The notes: generated from the letters alone by a model not told the origin. Counted from the first letter of the stretch, positions 13,234 to 23,044 are shown. The stretch is DNA of 64,000 bases from Celeribacter marinus (GCF_001308265.1 NZ_CP012023.1:496001-560000), one strand, 5' to 3'. Numbers and translations are program-made.

Positions 13234-14021
13234 ATCGCGTGCAAGAACAAACCCGCCTCCTCAACCCGCGCTTTTACGCCAGTTCGGTCCAACACAATGA
13301 CACCGCCCGCAGGCACAACAAGACCGCCAAGCCCCGCCGCAATCACGGCCTCAACCGTTTCAAGCCCAATGGTCGGTACATCAATGCGCAGATCTTGCCC
13401 CGCTTTGGGCGCTTTGACGAACACACCGCGCGCACGGCGCAAATGCGCAGGGGTCGCGGCCACAAACCCAAGCATCGCATTGGTCCCTTGAAGGGTCTCA
13501 ACCCCAAGCATCTGACCGCCCGCGCACACGGCCCCTTGCCCGACATCCAACGGCGACAGTGCGTCCAACACCGCATGCGCGCGCGCCGCATCACTCACAT
13601 CGGTCGCGGAGGGTTTGCGCCCCCACAGCGTGCCCGTGGGCAACGCCAAGTCGGGACAAATCTCAATCGCGGAGCGAATGGCGAACCCTTGATCCTCGAA
13701 CACCGCGATTACCTCGCGCAACAGCGCATCGTCGCCCTTGCCCAGACACGTGGCCAATCGCAACGCGTGGCGATCCAAAAGCACGGGGTTCACCTTTGGC
13801 CGCGCCATAGCCCCCGCAAAGGTGACAGCTTCAACACCGCGTGATTTCAACTCTTTGAACAACTTGCCGAGTTTTTCGATCCGCGCCGAGACATGATCGA
13901 CGCCCTTGGGGACGGCCACGTCCGTCAATGTGACATAGACAGGCGCATCAAGCGCCGCTGCCAAAACCTGCGGCAACTGCCCTGTCCCTGCAATAATCGC
14001 CGTGCGCGTCACAGTTGCCAT
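13230..14021 (-). CDS. lpxI: UDP-2,3-diacylglucosamine pyrophosphatase LpxI
   Basis: LpxI hydrolyses UDP-2,3-diacylglucosamine to lipid X. It is the alphaproteobacterial replacement for LpxH, with an unrelated fold (formerly DUF1009). The 263 residues show the family blocks AIIAGTGQLP, TFAGAMARPKVNP, KGDDALLREVIAVFEDQGF, the PTGTLWGRKPS segment and VDVGQGAVCAGGQ-type C-terminal domain start. It lies between lpxA and lpxB, with 8 bases to lpxA and an ATGA overlap with lpxB, supplying the step between the acyltransferases and LpxB. Confidence 0.95.
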   Translation of the reverse strand: MATVTRTAIIAGTGQLPQVLAAALDAPVYVTLTDVAVPKGVDHVSARIEKLGKLFKELKSRGVEAVTFAGAMARPKVNPVLLDRHALRLATCLGKGDDALLREVIAVFEDQGFAIRSAIEICPDLALPTGTLWGRKPSATDVSDAARAHAVLDALSPLDVGQGAVCAGGQMLGVETLQGTNAMLGFVAATPAHLRRARGVFVKAPKAGQDLRIDVPTIGLETVEAVIAAGLGGLVVPAGGVIVLDRTGVKARVEEAGLFLHAI

Positions 14022-14029
14022 GAGGAACC

Positions 14030-14827
14030 TCAGTTCGGGGTTAAAAAGCCACGGTCGCTATCCGCCATGACAAAGGCCACCATCGCACGCACATAATCGC
14101 TATCAAAGTCGTCGCTCAAACGCGAAGCGCGATCTTTGAACGATCCCTCGCCTTGTTTGAGCATCTGGAACGCAGCCCGTAACGCATTGATATCGGCGCG
14201 GTCCACGCCCTTGCGCTTTAGCCCGACGAGGTTGAGACCGTCCAACTCCGCGCGTGGCCCTTGGACCAGTGCATGCGGCAAGACATCCGCCGTCACCATG
14301 GACAGCGCGCCGATTATGGCCCCTTTGCCGATCCGCACAAACTGATGAATGCCGGACAATCCGCCGATGATCACATCGTCCGCAATCTCGCAGTGTCCCG
14401 CCACAGCGACCGAATTGACCAAGATGACACGATTGCCGATCTGGACGTCATGCGCCACGTGGCAACAGGCCATGAACATCCCGTCATCGCCAATGCGCGT
14501 GACGCCACCGCCGCCCTCGGTCCCAAGGTTCATCGTGACGTATTCGCGAATGCGGTTGCGCTTGCCAATGACAAGCGATGTTGCCTCGCCTTTGAACTTC
14601 AAATCCTGCGGCACCGCCCCGATTGAGGCAAACTGAAAGATGACGGTCTCGTCGCCCACCTGCGTGTCACCACCGATGACGACATGCGACTTTAGCTCAA
14701 CCCCTTGGCCAAGCGTCACATCGCCGCCAACAAGGCAAAACGGTCCGATTTTACAGCCCGCGCCGATCACAGCGCCCTCCTCGATCACACTGGAGGGATG
14801 TATGTTCGCGCTCGGATGAATGCTCAT
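14030..14827 (-). CDS. lpxA: UDP-N-acetylglucosamine acyltransferase LpxA
   Basis: LpxA transfers a 3-hydroxyacyl chain from ACP to UDP-GlcNAc, the first step of lipid A synthesis. The 265 residues form a left-handed beta-helix of hexapeptide repeats from residue 2 to about 185 (IHPSANIHPSSVIEEGAVIG and onward). The catalytic His lies in the SVAVAGHCEIADD turn, and a helical C-terminal domain starts about GLNLVGLKRKG. It lies 4 bases from fabZ and 8 from lpxI, as in most alphaproteobacteria. Confidence 0.97.
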   Translation of the reverse strand: MSIHPSANIHPSSVIEEGAVIGAGCKIGPFCLVGGDVTLGQGVELKSHVVIGGDTQVGDETVIFQFASIGAVPQDLKFKGEATSLVIGKRNRIREYVTMNLGTEGGGGVTRIGDDGMFMACCHVAHDVQIGNRVILVNSVAVAGHCEIADDVIIGGLSGIHQFVRIGKGAIIGALSMVTADVLPHALVQGPRAELDGLNLVGLKRKGVDRADINALRAAFQMLKQGEGSFKDRASRLSDDFDSDYVRAMVAFVMADSDRGFLTPN

Positions 14828-14831
14828 CAGA

Positions 14832-15290
14832 TCACCCTTTCGGAAGGTCCATCATCGCGGTGAACGATGCGGTGCAAGCAATCTCGCCATCGACGTCAGC
14901 ACTGCCCTCGAATTTCCACACCTTACCGCCACCGCGTTTGGTGGTGACATTGAGGCGCAAGACATCGCCGGGCACAACCTTGCGGCGGAACTTGCAGCTA
15001 TCGATCCCCATGAAATACACGAGAAAATCCTTATCTGCGAGGTCTTGGTCTACGCCGACCATCACGGCGGCGGCCTGTGCCATCGCCTCGACAATCGTGA
15101 CACCCGGCATGATCGGGGTGCCCGGAAAGTGACCCATGAAATGCGGCTCGTTAAAGGTCACATTTTTGATGCCTGTGCAGCTTTTGGAGCCGTCGATATC
15201 AATCACCTTATCCACCAACAAAAACGGGTAGCGGTGTGGAATAATACGTTGAATCAATCCGATGTCGGCGGTTTTAAGATCAGTGCTCAT
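14832..15290 (-). CDS. fabZ: 3-hydroxyacyl-ACP dehydratase FabZ
   Basis: FabZ dehydrates 3-hydroxyacyl-ACP in fatty acid elongation and competes with LpxA/LpxD for hydroxyacyl-ACP. The hot-dog protein is 152 residues when begun at [10 protein letters not shown] (15290). A longer in-frame ORF from 15446 adds 52 residues of non-family sequence, so the internal start is taken. The catalytic pair is H54 (FMGHFPGTP) and E68 ([11 protein letters not shown]). It lies between ompH and lpxA in the conserved order bamA-ompH-fabZ-lpxA. lpxD, often found here, is missing and lies at 42.95 kb. Confidence 0.96.
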   Translation of the reverse strand: MSTDLKTADIGLIQRIIPHRYPFLLVDKVIDIDGSKSCTGIKNVTFNEPHFMGHFPGTPIMPGVTIVEAMAQAAAVMVGVDQDLADKDFLVYFMGIDSCKFRRKVVPGDVLRLNVTTKRGGGKVWKFEGSADVDGEIACTASFTAMMDLPKG

Positions 15291-15451
15291 AGGATGTGTC
15301 CCTCTTGGTCTTTTTTTCTTTCGTCGCAGGATTTCAAATCCCTTCGACGGTCTGTTATGTTGCGTCCGTAGACGATCGTTCTGCCTTCCTATCAAGGAAA
15401 GCGGGGTGCTGACAAGAAAACCGTTGCCCCGCAGGAGGCACGACACGCCCC

Positions 15452-16093
15452 TTATTCAACGGCTGCGGACCCGTCCGAAGTCTCGTCGTCGGGCGTGACA
15501 GGCGCATCGGCAAGTGCCGCATCCACGGCGAACTGGGCGTCAAGACGGCGGATAATCTCCGTCGACACATCAATCGCCCCTGACATCAAATAGACTTGCT
15601 GGCGCTCGAACACGACAATGGCGCGCACTTCGCGCGCCACGGACGTTAGAGCCGCGTTCATCTTTTGCTCGACATCTTCAAGTCCAGAATTGTAGAGCGC
15701 TTGGATATCGTTGGCTTTGCGGTCCTGCGCGGCACGCACCGATGTTACTTTTTGATCAAAGGCATCGGCTTTTTGCACAAACGCCTCTTCGCTCAAGGTC
15801 GGGCGAAGTGCGGAAATCTCCGCCTCTTCAACTTCAAGAGCGGCGTATATGTCATTGTTTTCTTGAACCAATGCATCTCGGGTCTGTTGGATTTCCGCCT
15901 CGAACGCTTGGCCCAACTTGCTATCGGACAAGATGCGCGAGCGGTCAAACACCAAGACGGGCAAAACCGTTTGCTGCGTGCTTGTCGCAGATGGTGCCAC
16001 AGATGTCGCGGCCTCTTGCGCCGCCACGGGTCCAAACCCGACACAGCCAAGCACGATCCCTAAAAGGACCGTGCCACGGGTTGGCCACGACAT
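15452..16093 (-). CDS. OmpH/Skp-family periplasmic chaperone
   Basis: A Skp-like chaperone that would hold unfolded outer-membrane proteins on their way to the Bam complex. A signal peptide (about 25 residues, cleavage near PVAAQ) is followed by a linker, then [20 protein letters not shown], the conserved start of OmpH domains. A long charged helical hairpin follows to about residue 150, and an acidic tail ([13 protein letters not shown]) ends it. An ATG at 16102 is also possible, but the one at 16093 has AAGGA at better spacing, giving 213 residues. It starts only about ten bases after the bamA stop, so coexpression with BamA is expected. Confidence 0.88.
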   Translation of the reverse strand: MSWPTRGTVLLGIVLGCVGFGPVAAQEAATSVAPSATSTQQTVLPVLVFDRSRILSDSKLGQAFEAEIQQTRDALVQENNDIYAALEVEEAEISALRPTLSEEAFVQKADAFDQKVTSVRAAQDRKANDIQALYNSGLEDVEQKMNAALTSVAREVRAIVVFERQQVYLMSGAIDVSTEIIRRLDAQFAVDAALADAPVTPDDETSDGSAAVE

Positions 16094-16104
16094 CCGACGC
16101 ATCC

Positions 16105-18450
16105 TTAGAATTCCGTCGAGATGGTCAGGTCAAACGACTGCTCTTTGTCGAAATCTTGTTTGTCCAACGCCTTGGAGAAGTTAAAGCGTAGCGGCCCGAT
16201 GGGCGTGATCCAAAAGATCGACGCACCAGCAACGGTGCGGAACGTGCGATCCGCACTCCCCGCCTCAATTCCTGTCTCATCGTCCAAGCCCCAAACCGCG
16301 CCGTGATCGAGGAACACGCCGCCCTTGATCCCGTATTCCTCTGGCAAGCCAAGCGGGAACTGCGCCTCGACGCGGGCCACGGCATAGAAATTACCGCCCA
16401 AAGCGGTATCTGTCGCACCGTCACGCGGGCCGATGCCACCGGGTTCAAACCCGCGAATAACATCGGAGCTGTTAAAGAACCGGTCATTGACCATCGTGCC
16501 ATCGCTGGACGAAATTGCACCGCCCTCGATCACACCAAGCAAGGTGACCTGATCATTGAACACCTTCATCTGGCCGCGCACTTCGGCGGTTGATTTCACG
16601 TATTTGACGTCCCCGCCCAAACCCGCGAACTCTTGGCCAAACGAGAGCAACACACCGGCGTCAGGGTTCAACCCGTTGCGGCGCGTATCAAAGGAATAGG
16701 TGTAGCCGACAGATTGCGTGGACTGGCGGCCTAGATCGTAGTCATCTTCAACAATGCTGGGCAAACTGGAGCTGGCGGTCCCACTCGGGAGGACCATCTC
16801 GGACAAATCAAACCGGTAATCCAAACGCAAACGGCCACGTTCGGACACAGGGAATGTCAGGCTTGGCGTCACATAAGCCGTGCGCGTTGTGTGCAGCGCA
16901 TAAGACGGCTGGGTCGAAGCAAGTCCAATGCCAAAGCCCAAGGCCACATCCCGCCCGAGGAACGCAGGCTCGACAAAGTTGAACCGCAAGGTGCCGTCAT
17001 CAAGTTTCGTGGTCAAATCCGCCGAAACCGTCTGGCCACGACCAAGGAAGTTACGCTCTGAGAAGGACGCGACAAGATTGACGTTATCCGACACAGAATA
17101 GTTTGCGCCAAAGCTGAAGGAGCCAGTGGGCGCCTCGTCGACGTTCACATCGACCACAACCTGATCGGCGCTCGATCCCTCGCGGGCGTTCACATCGGCA
17201 TTGGAAAAGAAATTCAGCGCCCGAATGCGGCTGGCCGCCTCGCGGATTTCACGCGGATTGAACGGATCGCCCTCAACAATACGGAACTGGCGGCGCACAA
17301 TACGGTCAAGGGTGGTTGCGTTGCCTTCGATATCGATCCGTTCGACGAACACCCGTGGGCCTTTGCTCAAAACAAACTCGACATCAAGTGTCAGGTCGCG
17401 CTCGTGGCGCGTCACACGTGGCTCGACGCGGACAAAATCAACGCCCTTGTCCTGTGCCATTTTCTCAATGCGCGAAATGACGTTTTCAATCGCAACGGGC
17501 GAATATGTCTGACCCGCACGCAGGTTCATCGCACGCTGGTAATCTGCGGCGTCCACACCGTCGATCTGTGAGACGATTGTGGTGTTGGCAAAGTCGTAAC
17601 TTTGCCCTTCGCGCACCGAGAAGGTCACGAAATGCGCATTGCGTTCGCGCGAGAACTCGGCGTTGGCGCTTAACACGGAAAAATCGACATAGCCGCGTGA
17701 GGTATAAAAATCGGTGAGCACGCGCTTGTCAAAGCCGATGCGCTCTTCGTCATAGGTGTCGCGGCCGACGATAAACCGCAAAAGGCCCGCTTGTTTGGTC
17801 GCAAGAACGCGGCGCAAACGTGCATCGGAAAACGAGCGGTTGCCAACAAATGATAAGCGTTCAACTTCGACGCCTTTGCCCTCTGTCACGTCAAACACGA
17901 CGTCGACACGGTTGCCGGAGCGGCGGATGATCTGGGGTGTAACGGTTGCGATCAACTGGCCTTTGGCCGCGTATGCTTCGGTAATGGCCGCAGCGTCTGC
18001 CTCGGCCACGGAGGGTGAAAACACGCGGCGCTCGCTTGTGCGGATCAATGATCCCAAGGCAGCATCATCAATCGTGCGATTGCCCTCAATATTCACGCGA
18101 GAGACCATCGGGAATTCTGTGACCTTGATCGCCAACCGATTGCCACCCGGAACAATCTCGACACTTTCGAACAGACCGGAGGCGACAATCCGCTGATAGG
18201 CATCGTTCAAAGCGGCCGCAGAGATCGGCTGACCACGAACGATTCCCGCGTAGGACAGGATCGTATCGGACCCAACGCGTGTATTGCCCTCGACCACAAC
18301 CGAGGAAAACGCGTAGTCTTGCGCGACCGCGGCGCGCGGAATGACCGTGTAAGCCGTTGTAGTTAAGGCCAAAGCCGACAAAGATAGCGCAAGGGCTTTG
18401 CCCGCGCCGCTCATGAGCCGCTTGTCGGTGTCACGCGTAATATTTTTCAT
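16105..18450 (-). CDS. bamA: Outer membrane protein assembly factor BamA
   Basis: BamA inserts beta-barrel proteins into the outer membrane. The 781 residues have a signal peptide ending near AAVAQDYAF, five POTRA domains (about 45-440), and a 16-strand barrel closing with the Phe-terminated strand LTISTEF. The lid-loop VRGF motif is present as VIRGFEPGGIGPRDG. The upstream gene rseP and downstream ompH, fabZ and lpx genes form the classical envelope cluster. Between rseP and bamA lie a small membrane-protein gene and a terminator, so bamA probably has its own promoter in the 85 bases before its start. Confidence 0.97.
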   Translation of the reverse strand: MKNITRDTDKRLMSGAGKALALSLSALALTTTAYTVIPRAAVAQDYAFSSVVVEGNTRVGSDTILSYAGIVRGQPISAAALNDAYQRIVASGLFESVEIVPGGNRLAIKVTEFPMVSRVNIEGNRTIDDAALGSLIRTSERRVFSPSVAEADAAAITEAYAAKGQLIATVTPQIIRRSGNRVDVVFDVTEGKGVEVERLSFVGNRSFSDARLRRVLATKQAGLLRFIVGRDTYDEERIGFDKRVLTDFYTSRGYVDFSVLSANAEFSRERNAHFVTFSVREGQSYDFANTTIVSQIDGVDAADYQRAMNLRAGQTYSPVAIENVISRIEKMAQDKGVDFVRVEPRVTRHERDLTLDVEFVLSKGPRVFVERIDIEGNATTLDRIVRRQFRIVEGDPFNPREIREAASRIRALNFFSNADVNAREGSSADQVVVDVNVDEAPTGSFSFGANYSVSDNVNLVASFSERNFLGRGQTVSADLTTKLDDGTLRFNFVEPAFLGRDVALGFGIGLASTQPSYALHTTRTAYVTPSLTFPVSERGRLRLDYRFDLSEMVLPSGTASSSLPSIVEDDYDLGRQSTQSVGYTYSFDTRRNGLNPDAGVLLSFGQEFAGLGGDVKYVKSTAEVRGQMKVFNDQVTLLGVIEGGAISSSDGTMVNDRFFNSSDVIRGFEPGGIGPRDGATDTALGGNFYAVARVEAQFPLGLPEEYGIKGGVFLDHGAVWGLDDETGIEAGSADRTFRTVAGASIFWITPIGPLRFNFSKALDKQDFDKEQSFDLTISTEF

Positions 18451-18534
18451 GGCAGATCTCGTTATGGCCCCAGTATCCAGATTGAGTATCGTGAAAGGCC
18501 CCTATTGTCAAAACGCAGCCGTTAAAACCGACAC

Positions 18535-18561
18535 AAAAAAGGCCCCCAAATCGGGAGCCTT
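18535..18561 (-). terminator. Rho-independent terminator between small membrane gene and bamA
   Basis: On the minus strand AAGGCTCCC and GGGGGCCTT pair (one G-T pair) around a five-base loop and run into TTTTTT. It lies 66 bases after the small membrane-protein stop and 85 bases before bamA. It should separate bamA transcription from genes upstream. Confidence 0.85.
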
Positions 18562-18626
18562 GCAAATTGCGAATTTCAATGTGTTTTCACGGGCATCACC
18601 GGTGCGCGCACACCGATACAAGCGCC

Positions 18627-18758
18627 TTACAAAAACAGCGTCCCAAAGAACGATCCAGCCACCAATGCCACGGCGATTGTCGCGCCGTACAATAGCCGAT
18701 CGGTGTTCAATGACGCCAGATAGGCGAGACCGTGATACCCTGAACGAAGAGCGGTCAT
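18627..18758 (-). CDS. 43-residue small membrane protein
   Basis: A strong ribosome binding site (AAGGAGG, six bases before ATG at 18758) opens a 43-codon frame. It begins MTALRSGYHGLAYLASLNTDR and ends in one hydrophobic span, LLYGATIAVALVAGSFFGTLFL. A longer in-frame ORF from 18842 exists but lacks a comparable site. It lies between rseP (156 bases upstream) and bamA (with a terminator in between), so it probably has its own transcript. It is predicted to be a one-span inner-membrane peptide. Function unknown. Confidence 0.6.
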   Translation of the reverse strand: MTALRSGYHGLAYLASLNTDRLLYGATIAVALVAGSFFGTLFL

Positions 18759-18914
18759 ATGAAGCCTCCTTGTGATGAAGCAAAGTGTGGGTCCGAGGGT
18801 GTGACGCGAGGCAACGCCCCACATCTCAACCGTGCTCCCCATACTTTAGGATAGGAATATGGCAAGAATTAGACCGTTTCGAAAAACGGGCCTAAATCCC
18901 CCCTGCCCGCGCGC

Positions 18915-20249
18915 TTATTTGCACAAGAAGTCGGCGGCCAACCCCATCGACATGAAAAAGAGAACGACCACGAGGCCAAAGCCCATCATGATCCCCACGG
19001 CGCGATCCGGCAACGGTTTGCCGCGCACAGCCTCGTAGGTGTAAAACACGAGGTGGCCCCCATCCAATACTGGGATCGGAAACAGATTGATCAACCCAAT
19101 CGCCGTGGACAAGAACGCAATCACGCTGATGTAGCTGTCGATTCCCTGACTTGCCATTGTGCTCACGGCACCGGCCATGCCCACCGCACCTGTAAGGTTG
19201 CACGCCGAGATATTGCGCACGACCATGTTATAAAGGCCCGACAGGCTACCGGTAATGACCGACCAAACGCCCTCAACCCCGTGAACAAGCGCCTCACCAA
19301 TGCCCACAGGATCGGTGGCTTGGGTGTAGAGCGTGGAGCCGTAAATCCCGATCAGCCAACGCGTCTCGAACCCGCCGTCATCGGCGGGAATATCGCGGCG
19401 CCGCGCAGTCATTGTGCTGTCAAACGTCTCGCCATCGCGCCACACGGTCAGCGTCATTTCACGCCCTTCGGCGGCGGCCACGGCATCGCGCAATTCGTAA
19501 AAGCTGTTGAGGGTCACGCCGTCAATCGTGGTGATCACATCGCCAACATCAAGGCGGGCATCGCGCGCCGCCGATTTGGGGGTGATGCCACCCACGATCA
19601 CAGGAAAGGGGTGTGGACCTGTGACAACAACCTGCGCGCCGCCCCGTTCAACCGTGTAGTCCATCTGCGCGGTACGTGGCAAAGTCTCGATAAAAGTGCC
19701 CATTTGCGACAACTCGGGGACAGCCACGCCGCCAATGGCGACAATCGTATCACCGCTTTGCAATCCGACCTCGAACGGCACCGGCTTTACCTGTGCGATT
19801 TCAAGCGTGTCTTTGACTTGGCCTGTGGACAACGACAGCCCCGCGAACACCAAAGCCGAGAAAATGAAGTTGAACACCGGTCCCGCCGCCACCGTGAGCG
19901 TGCGCGCCCAAAGCGGAGCACCAGGCATTGTGTGGCGCGCCTCATCGGGGGCCATACCGTCAACCGCGTGGGCGTCAGGGGCCGAGGCCGCATTGGCATC
20001 GCCCGCGAATTTTACATATCCGCCCAACGGAATAGCAGCGATTTGCCAGACAGTACCGTCTTTGGCGGTGCGCTGCACCAGCGGTTTGCCAAAGCCCAGT
20101 GAGAACACATCCGCTTTGATCCCGCACCACTTGCCAACGATGTAGTGGCCGTACTCATGAACGGTGACGATGATCGACAAAGCGATGATAAACACCACCA
20201 CCGTAAAGGCGGAGTTTCCGAAAACGGCGGATAGGTTGGATAAATCCAT
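18915..20249 (-). CDS. rseP: RIP metalloprotease RseP (site-2 protease)
   Basis: RseP cleaves transmembrane segments of anti-sigma factors and signal-peptide remnants inside the inner membrane. The 444 residues have the zinc motif H31-E-Y-G-H35 in the first membrane span. A PDZ domain is centred on GGITPKSAARDARLDVGDVI (about 205-260), and the second metal-ligand motif is INLFPIPVLDGGHLVFYTYE near the C-terminus. The ATG at 20249 is chosen; a GTG eight codons upstream is possible. A large minus-to-plus shadow ORF covers it. It follows dxr by 80 bases, as in most proteobacteria. Confidence 0.96.
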   Translation of the reverse strand: MDLSNLSAVFGNSAFTVVVFIIALSIIVTVHEYGHYIVGKWCGIKADVFSLGFGKPLVQRTAKDGTVWQIAAIPLGGYVKFAGDANAASAPDAHAVDGMAPDEARHTMPGAPLWARTLTVAAGPVFNFIFSALVFAGLSLSTGQVKDTLEIAQVKPVPFEVGLQSGDTIVAIGGVAVPELSQMGTFIETLPRTAQMDYTVERGGAQVVVTGPHPFPVIVGGITPKSAARDARLDVGDVITTIDGVTLNSFYELRDAVAAAEGREMTLTVWRDGETFDSTMTARRRDIPADDGGFETRWLIGIYGSTLYTQATDPVGIGEALVHGVEGVWSVITGSLSGLYNMVVRNISACNLTGAVGMAGAVSTMASQGIDSYISVIAFLSTAIGLINLFPIPVLDGGHLVFYTYEAVRGKPLPDRAVGIMMGFGLVVVLFFMSMGLAADFLCK

Positions 20250-20329
20250 AGTAAAATCAGTCCCTTGTCTCACGTATCACGCGCAATTTCACTCGCGCAA
20301 ATCATCACAACATCTCGCCCTCGACACTG

Positions 20330-21496
20330 TCAGGCGCGCGCGACTGCCGCGCGCACGCGGGCTCGCGCTTCCTTATCGGCTTCGAGGACGGTATCCAAGG
20401 TTAATGCGGCATTTCCAAGGCTCGCGGTGGATGACATTTGGTTGAGGACGCTCTCGACATGCCGCGCCATATCCAAAAATCCGATCTCGCCCGCGATAAA
20501 CGCATCAAGTGCGGCCTCTTTGGCGGCATTGAACACGGCCCCCGCCAATCCGCCAATCTCCATGACATCGCGCGCCAAACGCAGCGCGGGGAAACGCACC
20601 TCATCGGGAGCCTCAAAGCGCAGGCTGCCGATCTTGGCCAGATCAAGCCGCTCGACTGGCAAATGACGCCGCTCGGGCCAGTGGAGCGCGTAACCGATGG
20701 CATGGCGCATATCGGGTGCGCCCAAATGCGCCATCAGCGCACCATCCTTGAACCCGACAAGCGCGTGCACATACGATCCCGGATGCACGAGCACCTCGAT
20801 CATATCGCCCGAAAATCCAAAATATTCATGTGTTTCAATGATTTCTAGCGCCTTATTGAACATAGACGCGCTATCAATCGTGATCCGTTGCCCCATATCC
20901 CACGAGGGATGCGTGCAGGCCTGCGCCAGTGTTGCCCCTGCCAATTGCTCAAGGCTCCAGTCGCGAAACGGACCACCCGAGGCGGTGATAATGACGCGCT
21001 CGACCTCGGCGCGCTCTTCGCCGACCATCCCTTGGAACACCGCCGAATGTTCGCTGTCGACGGGCAAGATACGCGTGCCGTGCGCGTGTGCTTCGCGCAT
21101 CAACAACGGCCCAGCGGTCACAAGGCTTTCTTTATTCGCAAGTGCCAAAGTTGTCCCGTGTTTGAGCGCGTGCAACCCGGGCGCAAGTCCCGCCGCACCG
21201 ACAATTGCGGACATAATCCAATCGGCGGGACGATCCGCCGCCTCGATCAAAGCATGTGCGCCCGCCGCCGCGTGGATGTCCGATCCGGCAAGCGCATCCT
21301 TGAGCGCGGGGAGTTTGTCCTCATAGGCCGTCACCGCCACTTTAGCGCCCAAAGCACGCGCATCATGTGCCAAAAGGTCCACGTTCGCGCCCCCCGTGAG
21401 GGCAACCACATCGTAGGCCTCACGGTCGCGACGGATCAGATCAATGGTGGATTGGCCGATGGACCCCGTGGCGCCAAAAATGGAGATGCGTCTCAT
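20330..21496 (-). CDS. dxr: 1-deoxy-D-xylulose-5-phosphate reductoisomerase
   Basis: Dxr (IspC) makes 2-C-methyl-D-erythritol 4-phosphate, the committed step of the MEP isoprenoid pathway, with NADPH. The 388 residues have the nucleotide-binding GATGSIG at 8-14, TLALANKESLV, the metal/substrate block LPVDSEHSAVFQ, and ITASGGPFRDW. They are followed by IDSASMFNKALE and the C-terminal helical domain. It starts nine bases after cdsA and precedes rseP. The product feeds UppS, encoded two genes upstream. Confidence 0.97.
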   Translation of the reverse strand: MRRISIFGATGSIGQSTIDLIRRDREAYDVVALTGGANVDLLAHDARALGAKVAVTAYEDKLPALKDALAGSDIHAAAGAHALIEAADRPADWIMSAIVGAAGLAPGLHALKHGTTLALANKESLVTAGPLLMREAHAHGTRILPVDSEHSAVFQGMVGEERAEVERVIITASGGPFRDWSLEQLAGATLAQACTHPSWDMGQRITIDSASMFNKALEIIETHEYFGFSGDMIEVLVHPGSYVHALVGFKDGALMAHLGAPDMRHAIGYALHWPERRHLPVERLDLAKIGSLRFEAPDEVRFPALRLARDVMEIGGLAGAVFNAAKEAALDAFIAGEIGFLDMARHVESVLNQMSSTASLGNAALTLDTVLEADKEARARVRAAVARA

Positions 21497-21505
21497 AAAC
21501 GGTCC

Positions 21506-22189
21506 TTAAATTGCGTAGAGGATACACCCGAGCATGACCACGCTCGCCGCCAAAAGTGCGTCGAAGCGATCAAGGACACCGCCGTGCCCTGGAATGATGT
21601 TGGAGCTGTCTTTCACGCCCATACGGCGTTTCAAAGCACTTTGTGCGATATCGCCCAATTGCGAGGCAAACGACATCGCCACAGAAAACAGCACAAACCC
21701 GGTTAACGTCATATTGGAAATAGGGGCAACTGTGCTGACGACAAGCGCCAAGACCGCAACGCCACCCCACCCGCCGAGCACGCCGGCCCATGTCTTTTTA
21801 GGGCTAATGGACGGCCAGAATTTTTTGCCGCCCACCTTGCGCCCGACCAAATAGCCCAAGCTGTCGGTCACAACCACAAGAGCAACAAGGTAGCCCACAC
21901 CGTAAGCGCTAAATCCGACATATAGAAAAATCAAACCAACGGCGGCCAAACAGACGAAAAACGCATAGCCCGACAAGGCAAAGAAATCAGCAAAGCTAAA
22001 GGTGCCCTTTGCAGATTTGGCGCGGCCCATCTGAACCAATTCCCAAATTCCAATCAACGACACCGCACACACGAGTGCGCCAAACACCAACGATCCCGCG
22101 GCAATCGCAACCACGCCAACCGTGAGCATGACAGCAGCCGAAGCAACACGCACACCCAAATCGCCCCATTTTTCGTGGATCAGGTTCAA
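21506..22189 (-). CDS. cdsA: Phosphatidate cytidylyltransferase
   Basis: CdsA makes CDP-diacylglycerol from phosphatidate and CTP in the inner membrane. The 227 residues are mostly hydrophobic, with about six spans. They carry the family signature near the C-terminus: QSALKRRMGVKDSSNIIPGH followed by GGVLDRFD. The protein is somewhat short compared with the E. coli enzyme (about 285), mainly at the N-terminus, as in related alphaproteobacteria. The start overlaps the uppS stop by ATGA. Confidence 0.95.
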   Translation of the reverse strand: MNLIHEKWGDLGVRVASAAVMLTVGVVAIAAGSLVFGALVCAVSLIGIWELVQMGRAKSAKGTFSFADFFALSGYAFFVCLAAVGLIFLYVGFSAYGVGYLVALVVVTDSLGYLVGRKVGGKKFWPSISPKKTWAGVLGGWGGVAVLALVVSTVAPISNMTLTGFVLFSVAMSFASQLGDIAQSALKRRMGVKDSSNIIPGHGGVLDRFDALLAASVVMLGCILYAI

Positions 22190-22902
22190 ACTTGCACTCC
22201 GCCAAAACGACGATCACGCACGCCGTAGCGGCTGAGTACATCCGCAAACACATCCGTGGAAAAGTCCGGCCATAGCGTGTCGATAAATTCATATTCGGCG
22301 TAGGCAGATTGCCACAACAAGAAATTCGATATCCGTGCTTCACCAGAGGTGCGGATCACCAAATCGGGATCGGGCAACACCCGCGTGTCGAGATAGGCGG
22401 TGAGCGTGGTTTCATCGACCGATTCCGCATCCAACGTGCCCGCAGCCACATCGCGCGCCATATCTTTGACCGCGCGTGCCACCTCGTCGCGCCCGCCGTA
22501 GTTGAGCGCGATGGTCAAATGGGTCACATCATTGTCTTTTGTCTCGGCCTCAAGGTCGTCCATCAGATTGGCCAACTTGCGGTCAAGGCGCACACGGTCC
22601 CCGATGAACCGCACTCGAACGCCCTCTTTTTTGAGCGACCGCATTTCGCCGCGAATATACGTACGAAAGAGCGACATCAGGCCCGCCACTTCGGTCTGGG
22701 TACGCTTCCAGTTCTCGGTCGAAAAGGCAAAAATGGTGAGGTATTTGACGCCTTGCGCCGGACAGGCCCGCACAATCTCTTTAACGCGTTTGGCCCCTGC
22801 ATGGTGGCCGAACAAACGCGGCTTGCCACGCGATTGCGCCCAGCGCCCGTTCCCATCCATAATGATGGCCACGTGCTTTGGTCCTTGTGGTGTCTCAATC
22901 AT
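22186..22902 (-). CDS. uppS: Undecaprenyl diphosphate synthase
   Basis: UppS builds the C55 lipid carrier for peptidoglycan and O-antigen from FPP and isopentenyl diphosphate. The 238-residue protein begins MIETPQGPKHVAIIMDGNG and carries the catalytic Asp in IMDGNGRWAQ. It also has the FAFSTENWKR block and the C-terminal DLVIRTSGEARISNFLLWQ and EYEFIDTLWPDF motifs. An ATG seven codons upstream is possible, but GGAG sits close before 22902. It overlaps cdsA by ATGA and follows frr by 142 bases. Confidence 0.96.
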   Translation of the reverse strand: MIETPQGPKHVAIIMDGNGRWAQSRGKPRLFGHHAGAKRVKEIVRACPAQGVKYLTIFAFSTENWKRTQTEVAGLMSLFRTYIRGEMRSLKKEGVRVRFIGDRVRLDRKLANLMDDLEAETKDNDVTHLTIALNYGGRDEVARAVKDMARDVAAGTLDAESVDETTLTAYLDTRVLPDPDLVIRTSGEARISNFLLWQSAYAEYEFIDTLWPDFSTDVFADVLSRYGVRDRRFGGVQV

Positions 22903-23044
22903 ATCGCTCCACCCTCTAAACACATGACCCGTTTGCCATGTTCAAATACACAAATAAAGTAGTCTCGTCTAAACCTTACGACCTGCAACCGTGCAAAATA
23001 GCACGGCCGCGCCCGCCACAACGACGCGCGCGGCAACAGCCCGC

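Noticed and set aside
19053..20102. 349-codon plus-strand ORF opposite rseP
   Set aside because: His/Arg/Asn-rich shadow frame; rseP on the other strand is certain.
20888..21706. 272-codon plus-strand ORF opposite dxr and cdsA
   Set aside because: Antisense shadow spanning two real genes; no coding signature.
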